From NCBI GenBank assembly GCA_963205155.1, contig CAUJJY010000357.1, positions 1 to 9,112 on the forward strand: 9,112 nucleotides of DNA, in the 5' to 3' direction. This DNA is from Candidatus Zixiibacteriota bacterium. GTDB taxonomy: Bacteria; Zixibacteria; MSB-5A5; CAIYYT01. Both the position numbers and the translations under genes were made by a program. Below, in pieces: positions 1 through 5,588 of the stretch. Each line of letters begins with the position of its first letter. Positions within the stretch are counted from its first letter, which is position 1. The notes beneath the pieces are model-generated. The model ran no database searches. It was given only the letters and a program-made list of their open reading frames with translations, and had not been told where the DNA came from.

Positions 1-884
1 GCCGTGTTGGATGAGTCGGGAACGGAGATGACGATATCGGCATTTGCAGGATGCTGGAGTGCTAAGTAGCGGCCCAAGCGGCGGCGAACTTTGTCTACAT
101 TTTCGCCAAAAATTTTGGAATCTGGTCGGGCAAAGTAGATAAACTCGAATATACAGAACGCGTGCTTGTGCTTTCGGAAAGGAAGATATGACTTCAAGCC
201 GTCCTCAGTGATCTCAACAATTTCTCCCGGCAGAACATCGCGAACATACTTAGCACCGATAATGTCAAATGAACAGGTTTCCGAGGCAACAACCCACTTG
301 TCGCCGAGTTGTCCTAATGCCAGAGGCCGAAAACCGTGGGGGTCGCGCGCCGCGATGAGCGCATCCTTGTGGAGGAATACGAGGGAATATGCGCCTTGTA
401 CTTTCTTCAATGCGTGTGCAATCGCGTCAACCACTTTCGCCTTTTTGCTCTTCGCAATCAAATGAAGAATCACCTCGGTGTCCGACGTGGTCTGAAAGAT
501 CGAGCCGCCTTGCTCCAGTTTTTGCTTCAAGGCCTCATCATTTGTCAAGTTGCCGTTGTGTCCAACCGCCAGTTTCTTGCCCTTGAACGTGATGACTAGG
601 GGCTGGACATTACGCATATTCGAAGCGCCCGCCGTCGAGTAACGATTGTGTCCGATTGCCCGGTCGCCCTTTAATTGCGATAGCTTATCGCGTTGACTAA
701 ATACCTGATTAACTTCCCCTTGACCGCGAATTTCATTGCAGGCATCTCCATCGAAACTGACAATGCCGGCCGCTTCTTGCCCGCGGTGTTGCAGGGCATA
801 AAGCCCAAAATAAGTCAGATCGGCGGCATTGTTTGCCCCGAAGATTCCGAAAATTCCGCATTCACAACGAAGATCGTCTGACAT
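1..884 (-). CDS. purF: Amidophosphoribosyltransferase (glutamine PRPP amidotransferase), 3' part outside window
   Basis: This enzyme commits PRPP to purine synthesis: its N-terminal glutaminase releases ammonia, which the C-terminal domain uses to make phosphoribosylamine in the cytoplasm. The 294 codons present cover the whole class II glutaminase domain and the start of the phosphoribosyltransferase domain; the rest lies beyond base 1. Visible motifs are ECGIFGI with nucleophile Cys9, HRGQEAAG (33-40), GHNRYSTAG (78-86), GHNGNLTN (108-115) and SDTEVI (134-139). An 8-residue leader precedes Cys9, as in the propeptide-processed Bacillus-type enzymes. Numbering from Cys9 puts Arg, Asn, Gly and Asp at 73, 101, 102 and 127, and the Cys of CIFEFIYFARPDS at 236, matching the B. 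subtilis active-site and Fe-S ligand numbering as I recall it. An oxygen-sensitive 4Fe-4S enzyme is therefore likely, although the other three ligands are off-window. The start at 884 has CGGAG 5 bases upstream. The reading frame is intact. Confidence 0.97.
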   Translation of the reverse strand, partial: MSDDLRCECGIFGIFGANNAADLTYFGLYALQHRGQEAAGIVSFDGDACNEIRGQGEVNQVFSQRDKLSQLKGDRAIGHNRYSTAGASNMRNVQPLVITFKGKKLAVGHNGNLTNDEALKQKLEQGGSIFQTTSDTEVILHLIAKSKKAKVVDAIAHALKKVQGAYSLVFLHKDALIAARDPHGFRPLALGQLGDKWVVASETCSFDIIGAKYVRDVLPGEIVEITEDGLKSYLPFRKHKHAFCIFEFIYFARPDSKIFGENVDKVRRRLGRYLALQHPANADIVISVPDSSNT

Positions 885-904
885 TACCGCTCCGAAAGAC
901 GCTT

Positions 905-932
905 AAAATACACCTAGCCCTCCTGTTGTCAA
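905..932 (-). promoter_or_regulatory. Sigma-70-type promoter of purF
   Basis: On the minus strand a consensus -35 box TTGACA (932-927) is followed after 16 bases by TATTTT (910-905). Transcription would start near 898, giving a leader of about 14 bases that still contains the CGGAG ribosome site at 890-894. The position fits purF well. The assignment rests on consensus match only. Confidence 0.6.
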
Positions 933-934
933 CA
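924..934. repeat. Inverted repeat TGTTG-T-CAACA over the purF -35 box
   Basis: The two 5-base arms are perfect around one central base. The repeat covers the whole purF -35 element (927-932), so a protein bound here would block transcription. It does not resemble the PurR operators I know (the E. coli ACGCAAACGTTTGCGT type or the Bacillus PurBox). It may simply follow from the TTGACA sequence. Confidence 0.3.
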
Positions 935-963
935 ACAAATTAGAAGGCGGGACGTTCCCGGTC

Positions 964-976
964 ATTGTGACACAAT
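964..976. repeat. Perfect inverted repeat ATTGTG-A-CACAAT
   Basis: The 6-base arms are perfect and separated by a single A. The site lies 31 bases upstream of the purF -35 box, a usual place for an activator or upstream repressor site. A further half-site ATTGTG lies at 996-1001. The half-site TTGTG also occurs in Rex and CRP operators, but those have arms separated by about six bases, so neither regulator is claimed. Confidence 0.4.
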
Positions 977-1076
977 AAATTAGCGCAATGCACGTATTGT
1001 GAAGGAGAATGCACAAAAGTATATTCGAACTTTAGCTGCGAACGTTGAGTCGGAATTCGCCTGCTTGGTGCAGGCT

Positions 1077-1092
1077 TTGTAACATGTTGCAA
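1077..1092. repeat. Imperfect 16-bp palindrome TTGTAACATGTTGCAA
   Basis: Seven of eight base pairs are symmetric, and the remaining pair is T opposite G. The form TTG-n-AACATGTT-n-CAA is typical of a homodimeric repressor operator. It lies about 65 bases upstream of the -35 box at 1157 and far from purF, so it could belong to the plus-strand gene. The regulator is unknown. Confidence 0.35.
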
Positions 1093-1156
1093 CGAAATAT
1101 GATATAACCGCAAGCTAAATTTATACTTGAGTCCGCGGTTTGTTTGCTCATTCAAC

Positions 1157-1185
1157 TTGACGGCACACTGTTTGCTAGATACAAT
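1157..1185 (+). promoter_or_regulatory. Near-consensus sigma-70-type promoter of the GAF-HisKA gene
   Basis: TTGACG (1157-1162), a 17-base spacer and TACAAT (1180-1185) match the housekeeping consensus at 10 of 12 positions. Transcription would begin around 1191-1193, only 4-6 bases before the ATG at 1197. The purine-rich GAGGA at 1189-1193 would then be cut into by the transcript start, so the mRNA would be nearly leaderless. Confidence 0.6.
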
Positions 1186-1196
1186 TCCGAGGAATT

Positions 1197-1943
1197 ATGG
1201 ATAGCACTGACAGCAAGAAATATCAGTCACTGCGCAAGATACTCTTAGCGCCGACCGATCCAGGGGGAGCCGAACAATTCCTCAAAGAATCGCTCGTGGA
1301 CGCAATCAGCGCTCTGGGCATCGCGGCCGCGTCGATCTCCGTTGTGGATGACAATGGTGATGCGGTAATTGAGATTCGCGAGGGTGATCCCGCGCTGGTT
1401 ATCGGTCTGTCGGAGCTTGAGAGCCGGATGATCGCCTCGCTTCGGGCGAAATTCGGACTGGAAACGATCTATTCTACTTTGAACCATAACGGCCTCAAGT
1501 CTATTTTTTCTTATATCATCAAATCCGGGGATCGGGTGATTGGTGCCGTTTCGGGGATTTGCGATGGTGCACGCAACATCGCGTTGGAGCAGGAATTTAT
1601 CGAAGTGATGGCCGCAGCGCTGCGCAATTCAATGGGACAAGCCGGGCAGATACGCTCCGCTCGACTCGATGCGCTTCGTGAAACGACGGCGACAATCAAT
1701 CACGAAATCAACAATCCACTTACGGTTGTCTTAGGGAATTGCCAGTTGTTGCTTATGAAGAGCGATCAACTTCCTGATGACGTTGTAAAGCGCCTACGCT
1801 TGATTGAACAGAGCAGCTTGCGAATTAGGGATGTGGTCAGCCAATTGATGAATCTCAACGAGGCGCGTTCAACTACTTATGTTGAAGGCACCCAGATGAT
1901 AGATCTGCAGGAGAAAGAAGGAAACGAGGATTCCGAGAAGTAA
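1197..1943 (+). CDS. GAF domain plus HisKA dimerisation/phosphoacceptor protein without ATPase domain
   Basis: The 248-residue soluble protein has a GAF-like sensor region (about 15-150) and a histidine-kinase dimerisation/phosphoacceptor helix pair (about 153-222). The H-box NHEINNPL puts the phosphoacceptor at His169. The chain ends about 25 residues after the second helix, so no N, G1, F or G2 box of a HATPase_c domain is present, and the following 15 bases lead straight into an opposite-strand gene. It cannot autophosphorylate by itself. It could take phosphate from a partner kinase or regulator, Spo0B-like, or dimerise with one. No membrane segment or signal peptide is seen. The 1197 start is the first in-frame ATG and fits the promoter just upstream. 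The tail is charged and probably flexible. The domain calls are firm; the role is inferred. Confidence 0.85.
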   Translation: MDSTDSKKYQSLRKILLAPTDPGGAEQFLKESLVDAISALGIAAASISVVDDNGDAVIEIREGDPALVIGLSELESRMIASLRAKFGLETIYSTLNHNGLKSIFSYIIKSGDRVIGAVSGICDGARNIALEQEFIEVMAAALRNSMGQAGQIRSARLDALRETTATINHEINNPLTVVLGNCQLLLMKSDQLPDDVVKRLRLIEQSSLRIRDVVSQLMNLNEARSTTYVEGTQMIDLQEKEGNEDSEK

Positions 1944-1960
1944 CGTCGCCGTTCCTTCTT
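1935..1960. terminator. Hairpin across the convergent gene ends, candidate bidirectional terminator
   Basis: AGAAG (1936-1940) pairs with CTTCT (1955-1959), and AACG (1942-1945) pairs with CGTT (1950-1953) over a TCGC tetraloop. There is one internal mismatch (1941/1954) and a possible G-U pair at 1935/1960. The hairpin spans the stop codon of the plus-strand gene and reaches that of the minus-strand gene. There is no T-run on either side, so it is not a textbook intrinsic terminator. Confidence 0.35.
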
Positions 1961-2333
1961 ACTTGCCACCCAGATTTCTGCGAATTGCTAAATGAAATCC
2001 AATCAAGCCCAGTCCAGTCAAAAGAGGCACGAACGCAATTACTGTCTCGCCGCCCGGCGTATCGCCGTTCGAATGAGCCTCAAGTAAGAGACTTAAGAAC
2101 AACCCCAGACCGACAGCGCACAATACAATGCCGGCCTTGAGACTGCCAAACCGCTCGGTTTCGGCAGGGAGGTCGCGGCCCTGTTTGATTAGCTCCAGAC
2201 GCATTTCATGGTTCATCTGTATTCGCTTGTAGACAAAAAGATAAACCAGATAGGCTACCAGCGCAAAGAAACCCAGCCCCAAGATAATCCCGGCAAACAT
2301 TCCGAACATGTCAGAAGCATTAAATCGCCACAT
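1959..2333 (-). CDS. Small three-helix membrane protein, DUF6249-like
   Basis: The 124-residue protein has no export signal but three probable membrane helices, about residues 11-34, 65-85 and 98-116. Between the first two is a polar segment (35-62) with basic and acidic residues, including ELIKQGRDLP. That pattern, a charged loop of the form 'R/E-x-IxxGxxxP' between helices, is what I associate with DUF6249 proteins, which commonly sit beside ECF sigma and anti-sigma genes. It is divergent from the sigma gene, with a 90-base gap. The start at 2333 has AAAGG (2346-2342) 8 bases upstream. Its function is unknown. A place in the envelope response controlled by the neighbouring sigma factor is inferred from context and from the ECF-like promoter motif upstream. 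Family assignment is from memory of the sequence style. Confidence 0.75.
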   Translation of the reverse strand: MWRFNASDMFGMFAGIILGLGFFALVAYLVYLFVYKRIQMNHEMRLELIKQGRDLPAETERFGSLKAGIVLCAVGLGLFLSLLLEAHSNGDTPGGETVIAFVPLLTGLGLIGFHLAIRRNLGGK

Positions 2334-2354
2334 GAACTTGACCTTTCTGACGTT

Positions 2355-2383
2355 AAGACCCGACTATTTTGCAATTGGTTTCA
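2355..2383 (-). promoter_or_regulatory. ECF-like promoter motif for the DUF6249-type gene
   Basis: On the minus strand TGAAAC (2383-2378) is followed by GGTCTT (2360-2355), with 18 bases between AAC and GTC. Transcription would start near 2349, leaving a 16-base leader that carries AAAGG 8 bases before the ATG. The spacing is one base longer than in the facing sigma-gene motif, so this is a candidate only. Confidence 0.35.
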
Positions 2384-2388
2384 AAAAG

Positions 2389-2415
2389 TGCAACTTTCTT
2401 TCCGAAATCGAGTCT
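2389..2415 (+). promoter_or_regulatory. ECF-like autoregulatory promoter of the sigma factor gene
   Basis: TGCAACTTT (2389-2397) and AGTCT (2411-2415), with 16 bases between TGCAAC and AGTC, resemble the AAC / CGTC elements that ECF sigma factors recognise. ECF genes are often autoregulated, which fits the location. Transcription would begin near 2420-2423, directly at the proposed ATG (2424), so the message would be leaderless or nearly so. Confidence 0.45.
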
Positions 2416-2423
2416 TTATATCT

Positions 2424-2996
2424 ATGCAAGCAGTGATCATAGACAACGACCGTGAACTGGTCGAAAGGGCACGACAGGGAGAACGCATTGCCTTGACGAG
2501 ACTGACAGACCTTTACAAGGACAGGGTCTTTGTTCTGATCAATCGAATGCTGAATGACTCCGCCCGGGCGGAGGAACTGACTTATGAGGCATTCATTCGT
2601 GCATATAATAATCTCAAGAGCTTCCGTGGCGACGCCAAGTTCTCCAGTTGGCTCTATCGAATTGCTCTAAACGTGGCCTTGGCCGAGCGAGCGAAGAAGC
2701 GCTTGGAACAGGTGTCACTGACCGAAATCGAACACCTGGCGGCCGACCCCGCTGCTCAACCTGATCAGGTTTACCAGAGCCTCTTCTGTGGTCGGGTATT
2801 GGATGATGCCCTGAAACAGTTGCCGGTGCACTATGCTACCGCACTGCGAATGTTCTACCTTCGAGGTATCGGATATGTGGAGATTGCGGAATTGATGAAG
2901 ATTCCTATTGGCACTGTCAAAACCTACCTGCATCGCGGCAAACGGGCGTTACGCGAGATAGTGGAGGGGAAGTTTAAGCCGGAGGAATTGATATGA
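2424..2996 (+). CDS. ECF-type RNA polymerase sigma factor (RpoE-like)
   Basis: The 190-residue protein directs RNA polymerase to a specific gene set when its anti-sigma partner lets go. Sigma region 2 occupies about residues 22-92, with LNDSARAEELTYEAF and the -10-reading stretch FSSWLYRIALNVA. Region 4 occupies about 125-180, with the helix-turn-helix YVEIAELMKIPIGTVKTYLH that reads the -35 element. There is no region 1 or 3, as in all ECF factors, and the length is normal. The open frame extends upstream to 2208, but those 72 codons are antisense to the DUF6249-type gene and look nothing like a sigma N-terminus, so the ATG at 2424 is chosen. No clear Shine-Dalgarno sequence precedes it. It overlaps the anti-sigma gene by 4 bases, implying coupled translation. 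Confidence 0.93.
   Translation: MQAVIIDNDRELVERARQGERIALTRLTDLYKDRVFVLINRMLNDSARAEELTYEAFIRAYNNLKSFRGDAKFSSWLYRIALNVALAERAKKRLEQVSLTEIEHLAADPAAQPDQVYQSLFCGRVLDDALKQLPVHYATALRMFYLRGIGYVEIAELMKIPIGTVKTYLHRGKRALREIVEGKFKPEELI
2981..2987 (+). promoter_or_regulatory. Strong ribosome site GGAGGAA for the anti-sigma gene
   Basis: The site lies inside the end of the sigma gene. It stands 5 bases before the ATG at 2993 and 8 bases before the adjacent ATG at 2996, so either of the first two methionines may be used. The second has the more usual spacing. A strong site here allows efficient anti-sigma synthesis from the same message. Confidence 0.6.
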
Positions 2997-3511
2997 TGAA
3001 GTGCTCCGATGTCAGATGGCGGCTTACTGAATTCCTCAAGGGCGAAACCACGCCTACGCAAGATGACTTAATTCGTGACCACTTGGATGGATGCGCAGAC
3101 TGCGCTTTGCGCTTGGTCGCGAACGGTAGGGTCGACGACCTTGCAGACCTGCCAGCGCCAGAATGGACTTCTGACATCACCATGCGCGTACTCTCAAATT
3201 ATCCGGTTTCTGCGGCCGGAATGATGATGGTGCGGCACTTGTCGTGGGTTTTTGTTGTAAGCGCAGGCTTTGCTATTGCTGTCTTTATGTTTGTGCGGCA
3301 AATGTTTGAAGCTGCCCCTGTTAGCAGTCTCAATCGCCTCTCCGGCGGTGGTGTCGAAAGGTTGGACGCTGTCGCTACACAACTAACTGCGAACCCCTTT
3401 CTGAATTATATCGCTTTGGCGGTTGTGGCTACCGTTCTATGTGTTGCCCTGATTGTTCTGGTCGATCGACCAACAAAGAACGAGAACGGCGCCGCTCGTC
3501 AAGGTCATTAA
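2993..3511 (+). CDS. Membrane-anchored zinc-binding anti-sigma factor
   Basis: The 172-residue protein should hold the ECF sigma factor at the membrane until a signal arrives. The cytoplasmic N-terminus shows the zinc-binding anti-sigma signature: Cys4, then His30, Cys34 and Cys37 in HLDGCADC (H-x3-C-x2-C). Two membrane helices are visible, about 83-102 and 138-157, separated by about 35 residues (RQMFEAAPVSSLNRLSGG and onward) that would lie in the periplasm. A short polar cytoplasmic tail follows. Many such proteins have one membrane helix, so the hairpin topology with a small periplasmic loop is worth noting. The gene starts within the sigma stop codon (ATGA overlap). With no large periplasmic domain, the sensing step may involve another protein, possibly the DUF6249-like neighbour. 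That last point is inference. Confidence 0.88.
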   Translation: MMKCSDVRWRLTEFLKGETTPTQDDLIRDHLDGCADCALRLVANGRVDDLADLPAPEWTSDITMRVLSNYPVSAAGMMMVRHLSWVFVVSAGFAIAVFMFVRQMFEAAPVSSLNRLSGGGVERLDAVATQLTANPFLNYIALAVVATVLCVALIVLVDRPTKNENGAARQGH

Positions 3512-3534
3512 TACAGAGGCATCAAATTACCTCG

Positions 3535-4374
3535 TTACTCACCGAGATATTTGCGTAAATCCTGAAGCAACCTTGCCCGCAGGGGTATGTTCGAATTCAC
3601 CAGCCGATTGCCGTGAAACATCGCGTCAATTTCTTCAATTTCAAGTACGCGTGGCACTAAATCCGAAATCAAACTTACTGATTCGCGAGAGTAAACGTCC
3701 TTGTCGGCATACGCCATGAAAACCGGTCGATCTCCGAATTTGCGCAAGACGGGCACAATGCGCAACCCGAGATACTCCATTCCCGGCGAAATCATCGCCA
3801 CATATTTCACCCGCGGATCCTTTTGCGCATAGATTAGGCCCGCATTCCCTCCTACCGAAGCGCCTATCACTGCCAGTCGAGTAGTGTCGAATTTACTGCC
3901 GTGCATTTCAATGGCTTTGCCAAGGAGAAATGCGATATCGTCGGGGAATTTCAGTGACTCGCCGACATAGAAAGTGTTCTTCGGACGAATCCGGTTAGCT
4001 TTCAGATCGAAAGTCGACAAACCATAGCCCCGCAAATCTAAAGCAAAAACAGCATAGCCAGACTGAAGCAACTCGTCCCGAAATGTATTCCAACTCTCTG
4101 AAGATTCATTCGCTTGATGCAACAGTATCACTAAAGCGGGGAGGCGGGACTTCAATTTGTCTGCCGGTGGAATCGAAAGATAGCCAACCAATTCGACACT
4201 CGTATCCGGTGCGTCGAAAGCGACTTCAATGGTTTCGAATTTTCCCATTTTGGCGGCTTGGCTTTCTACGCTCAAAACAAGGGGCATCAGGAACAACAAA
4301 CAAAGATAGACCGATATTCGCAGGTTATTAGCGGAAGTGTTCTTAGCCATAGCAGTTTTCGAATTGCTCCTCAT
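3535..4374 (-). CDS. Exported alpha/beta hydrolase (dienelactone-hydrolase/esterase-like)
   Basis: From the chosen start the protein has 279 residues. An N-terminal signal-like segment (hydrophobic core about 20-36, then VESQA-AK) suggests export to the periplasm or a lipid-free secreted form. The alpha/beta hydrolase fold is shown by LVILLHQAN near 81-89, DLRGYGLS (113-120), the nucleophile elbow GASVGG with Ser173, a likely acid in ADKD (Asp226 or Asp224), and FHGNRL with catalytic His254. Substrate is unknown; esters or acylated peptides are typical of the fold. The stop of the oxidoreductase gene and this ATG are separated by one base (TAAGATG), so translation is probably coupled. The frame continues open to 4464, but that part overlaps the upstream gene. 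An ATG at 4350 gives a more compact signal peptide and is a serious alternative start. Neither start has a good ribosome site. Confidence 0.88.
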   Translation of the reverse strand: MRSNSKTAMAKNTSANNLRISVYLCLLFLMPLVLSVESQAAKMGKFETIEVAFDAPDTSVELVGYLSIPPADKLKSRLPALVILLHQANESSESWNTFRDELLQSGYAVFALDLRGYGLSTFDLKANRIRPKNTFYVGESLKFPDDIAFLLGKAIEMHGSKFDTTRLAVIGASVGGNAGLIYAQKDPRVKYVAMISPGMEYLGLRIVPVLRKFGDRPVFMAYADKDVYSRESVSLISDLVPRVLEIEEIDAMFHGNRLVNSNIPLRARLLQDLRKYLGE

Positions 4375-4375
4375 C

Positions 4376-5524
4376 TTAAATGACAGTGTTCTCTTCAACC
4401 AGTGTCGTCGCGGCAAAGCGGTGAGGCGAAAGGGCAGAAAGATCGATCGCAGGCGATTCGCCACAGATTAACTCGGACATCACGATACCAACTGCCGGCG
4501 CATGCATGAAGCCGTGACCGGAAAAACCGTTGGCATGAAAGAATTTTGGATAGACTCCGCTGGATCCGAGAATTGCGTGATGATCCGGTGTGGTGTCATA
4601 CAGTCCGCCCCATTGGGCTTTGATTTCGGCAATCTCTAGTTGCGGAATTCTGTTCAATCCCTTCTCCAGTATTGCATCGGTGTAGTCCGGATGTGCTGAC
4701 TCGTCAAAACCTTCCGGTGTGTCCTTATCTGCCCAACCAAGCAACAGGCCGCCGGATTCCTTATGCGTGTACAATCCAGAACTCATGTCGACGACCATCG
4801 GAAACGACTCCGTGATGAAATCAAGCGGCGCCGTTGTAACAATCTGTCTCTTATATGCTCGAACTGGCAAATCGATCCCAAGCCAGGCCGCGACCTGGCG
4901 CGAGTGCGGGCCCGCCGCGTTAACGACGCAATTCGTCGAAAATTCGCCTTTGTTCGTAACCACGCCGGTAATCACATCGCCCGAGTGGTAGATGCCGATT
5001 GCCTCATGTTCCGTCAGGAATTTTACGCCAAGCTTGCGTGCCGCACTTACGTAACCCTGTGTGAATTGGTGCGGGTCGCCAATGCCGTCTTTGCGCGAAA
5101 ATGTGCCGCCCAAAACGTCGTCCACGAATAACGGCGGCACGAGTTTCTTGATTTGCTCGCGCGATAACCATTCGACGGGATGCCCGACTCGCTGCCACAT
5201 GGCAAATTGCTTGCGAAATGCCTCCATATGCTCTTCTGTTGTCATCAAGAAAAGATAACCGACCTGATCAAACTGAACCTCGGCGCCGGTTTCCTCCTGG
5301 AATATCTCGAATTTCTGCTCCGAGAGCATCGACAGGCGGACATTGATCTCGGTTCCAAATTGGGCGCGAATACCTCCCGCGCACTTCGCCGTAGCGCCGT
5401 TGCCCAGATATTGATCCTTCTCAAGTACAGCGATCTTTCCAAATTTTCTCTTGGCGAGGTAGTAAGCAATCGAGCAGCCAATGATTCCCCCGCCAATTAT
5501 GACAACATCATATTTTTCAGACAT
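4376..5524 (-). CDS. FAD-dependent oxidoreductase, DAO family (sarcosine oxidase beta / proline dehydrogenase beta-like)
   Basis: The 382-residue soluble flavoenzyme should oxidise the C-N bond of an amino acid or N-methyl amino acid. The N-terminal Rossmann motif IIGGGIIG (9-16) with Glu35 at the end of the second strand binds the ADP part of FAD. GNGATAKCAGGIR (41-53) is the usual DAO segment near the flavin. NAAGPHS (202-208), GLYDTTPD (307-314) and HGFMHAPAVG (337-346) are typical of the C-terminal half. The sequence most resembles the single-chain beta-type subunits of heteromeric sarcosine oxidase, dye-linked L-proline dehydrogenase and cyanide synthase. No alpha or gamma partner lies nearby, so the substrate is open. 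An ATG exists at 5545, but the one at 5524 is chosen because AAGGAG sits 7 bases before it and the FAD motif then begins properly. It leads a two-gene unit with the hydrolase. Confidence 0.92.
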   Translation of the reverse strand: MSEKYDVVIIGGGIIGCSIAYYLAKRKFGKIAVLEKDQYLGNGATAKCAGGIRAQFGTEINVRLSMLSEQKFEIFQEETGAEVQFDQVGYLFLMTTEEHMEAFRKQFAMWQRVGHPVEWLSREQIKKLVPPLFVDDVLGGTFSRKDGIGDPHQFTQGYVSAARKLGVKFLTEHEAIGIYHSGDVITGVVTNKGEFSTNCVVNAAGPHSRQVAAWLGIDLPVRAYKRQIVTTAPLDFITESFPMVVDMSSGLYTHKESGGLLLGWADKDTPEGFDESAHPDYTDAILEKGLNRIPQLEIAEIKAQWGGLYDTTPDHHAILGSSGVYPKFFHANGFSGHGFMHAPAVGIVMSELICGESPAIDLSALSPHRFAATTLVEENTVI

Positions 5525-5531
5525 GTAAAGA

Positions 5532-5537
5532 CTCCTT
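5532..5537 (-). promoter_or_regulatory. Ribosome binding site AAGGAG that fixes the oxidoreductase start
   Basis: AAGGAG on the minus strand lies 7 bases before the ATG at 5524, a near-ideal arrangement. It falls downstream of the alternative ATG at 5545, which argues against that longer start. Confidence 0.75.
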
Positions 5538-5559
5538 GGTGACATAGCCTGTCAGGTAG

Positions 5560-5588
5560 CAATTAAGCGGGCAAAGGGGGCAAGTCAA
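5560..5588 (-). promoter_or_regulatory. Candidate sigma-70-type promoter for the oxidoreductase-hydrolase unit
   Basis: TTGACT (5588-5583), a 17-base spacer and TAATTG (5565-5560) give a good -35 and a weak -10. The transcript would start near 5553, with a leader of about 29 bases. The spacer is unusually rich in C on this strand (G on the other). Confidence 0.4.

Larger units (their letters stand above)
885..1196. other. Divergent intergenic region purF / GAF-HisKA gene
   Basis: This 312-base stretch has no convincing gene. It holds a promoter at each end (905-932 for purF, 1157-1185 for the plus-strand gene) and three operator-like inverted repeats at 924-934, 964-976 and 1077-1092. It also holds a 6-bp hairpin at 1059-1075 (GCCTGC, 5-base loop, GCAGGC). 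The middle part is AT-richer than the flanking genes. No riboswitch or known small RNA was recognised. Confidence 0.7.

Noticed and set aside
166..881. Several plus-strand frames of 62-99 codons
   Set aside because: All are antisense to the clearly coding purF frame and show no protein-like composition.
1059..1075. Hairpin GCCTGC-TTGGT-GCAGGC followed by TTTG as a terminator
   Set aside because: No transcript is known to end there, the stem is only 6 bp and the T-run is short. Kept only as part of the intergenic description.
940..1155. Minus-strand open frame of 71 codons in the purF upstream region
   Set aside because: No ribosome site, no recognisable protein character, and it lies across promoters and inverted repeats. 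More likely non-coding.
2208..2423. 72-codon N-terminal extension of the sigma factor frame
   Set aside because: It is antisense to most of the DUF6249-like gene and unlike any sigma region. The protein is complete from the ATG at 2424.
3516..3533. GAGG...CCTC as a terminator between the convergent anti-sigma and hydrolase genes
   Set aside because: Only four base pairs with a ten-base loop and no T-run.
4375..4464. 30-codon N-terminal extension of the hydrolase frame
   Set aside because: It lies within the oxidoreductase coding end and puts a basic non-signal stretch before a good signal peptide.
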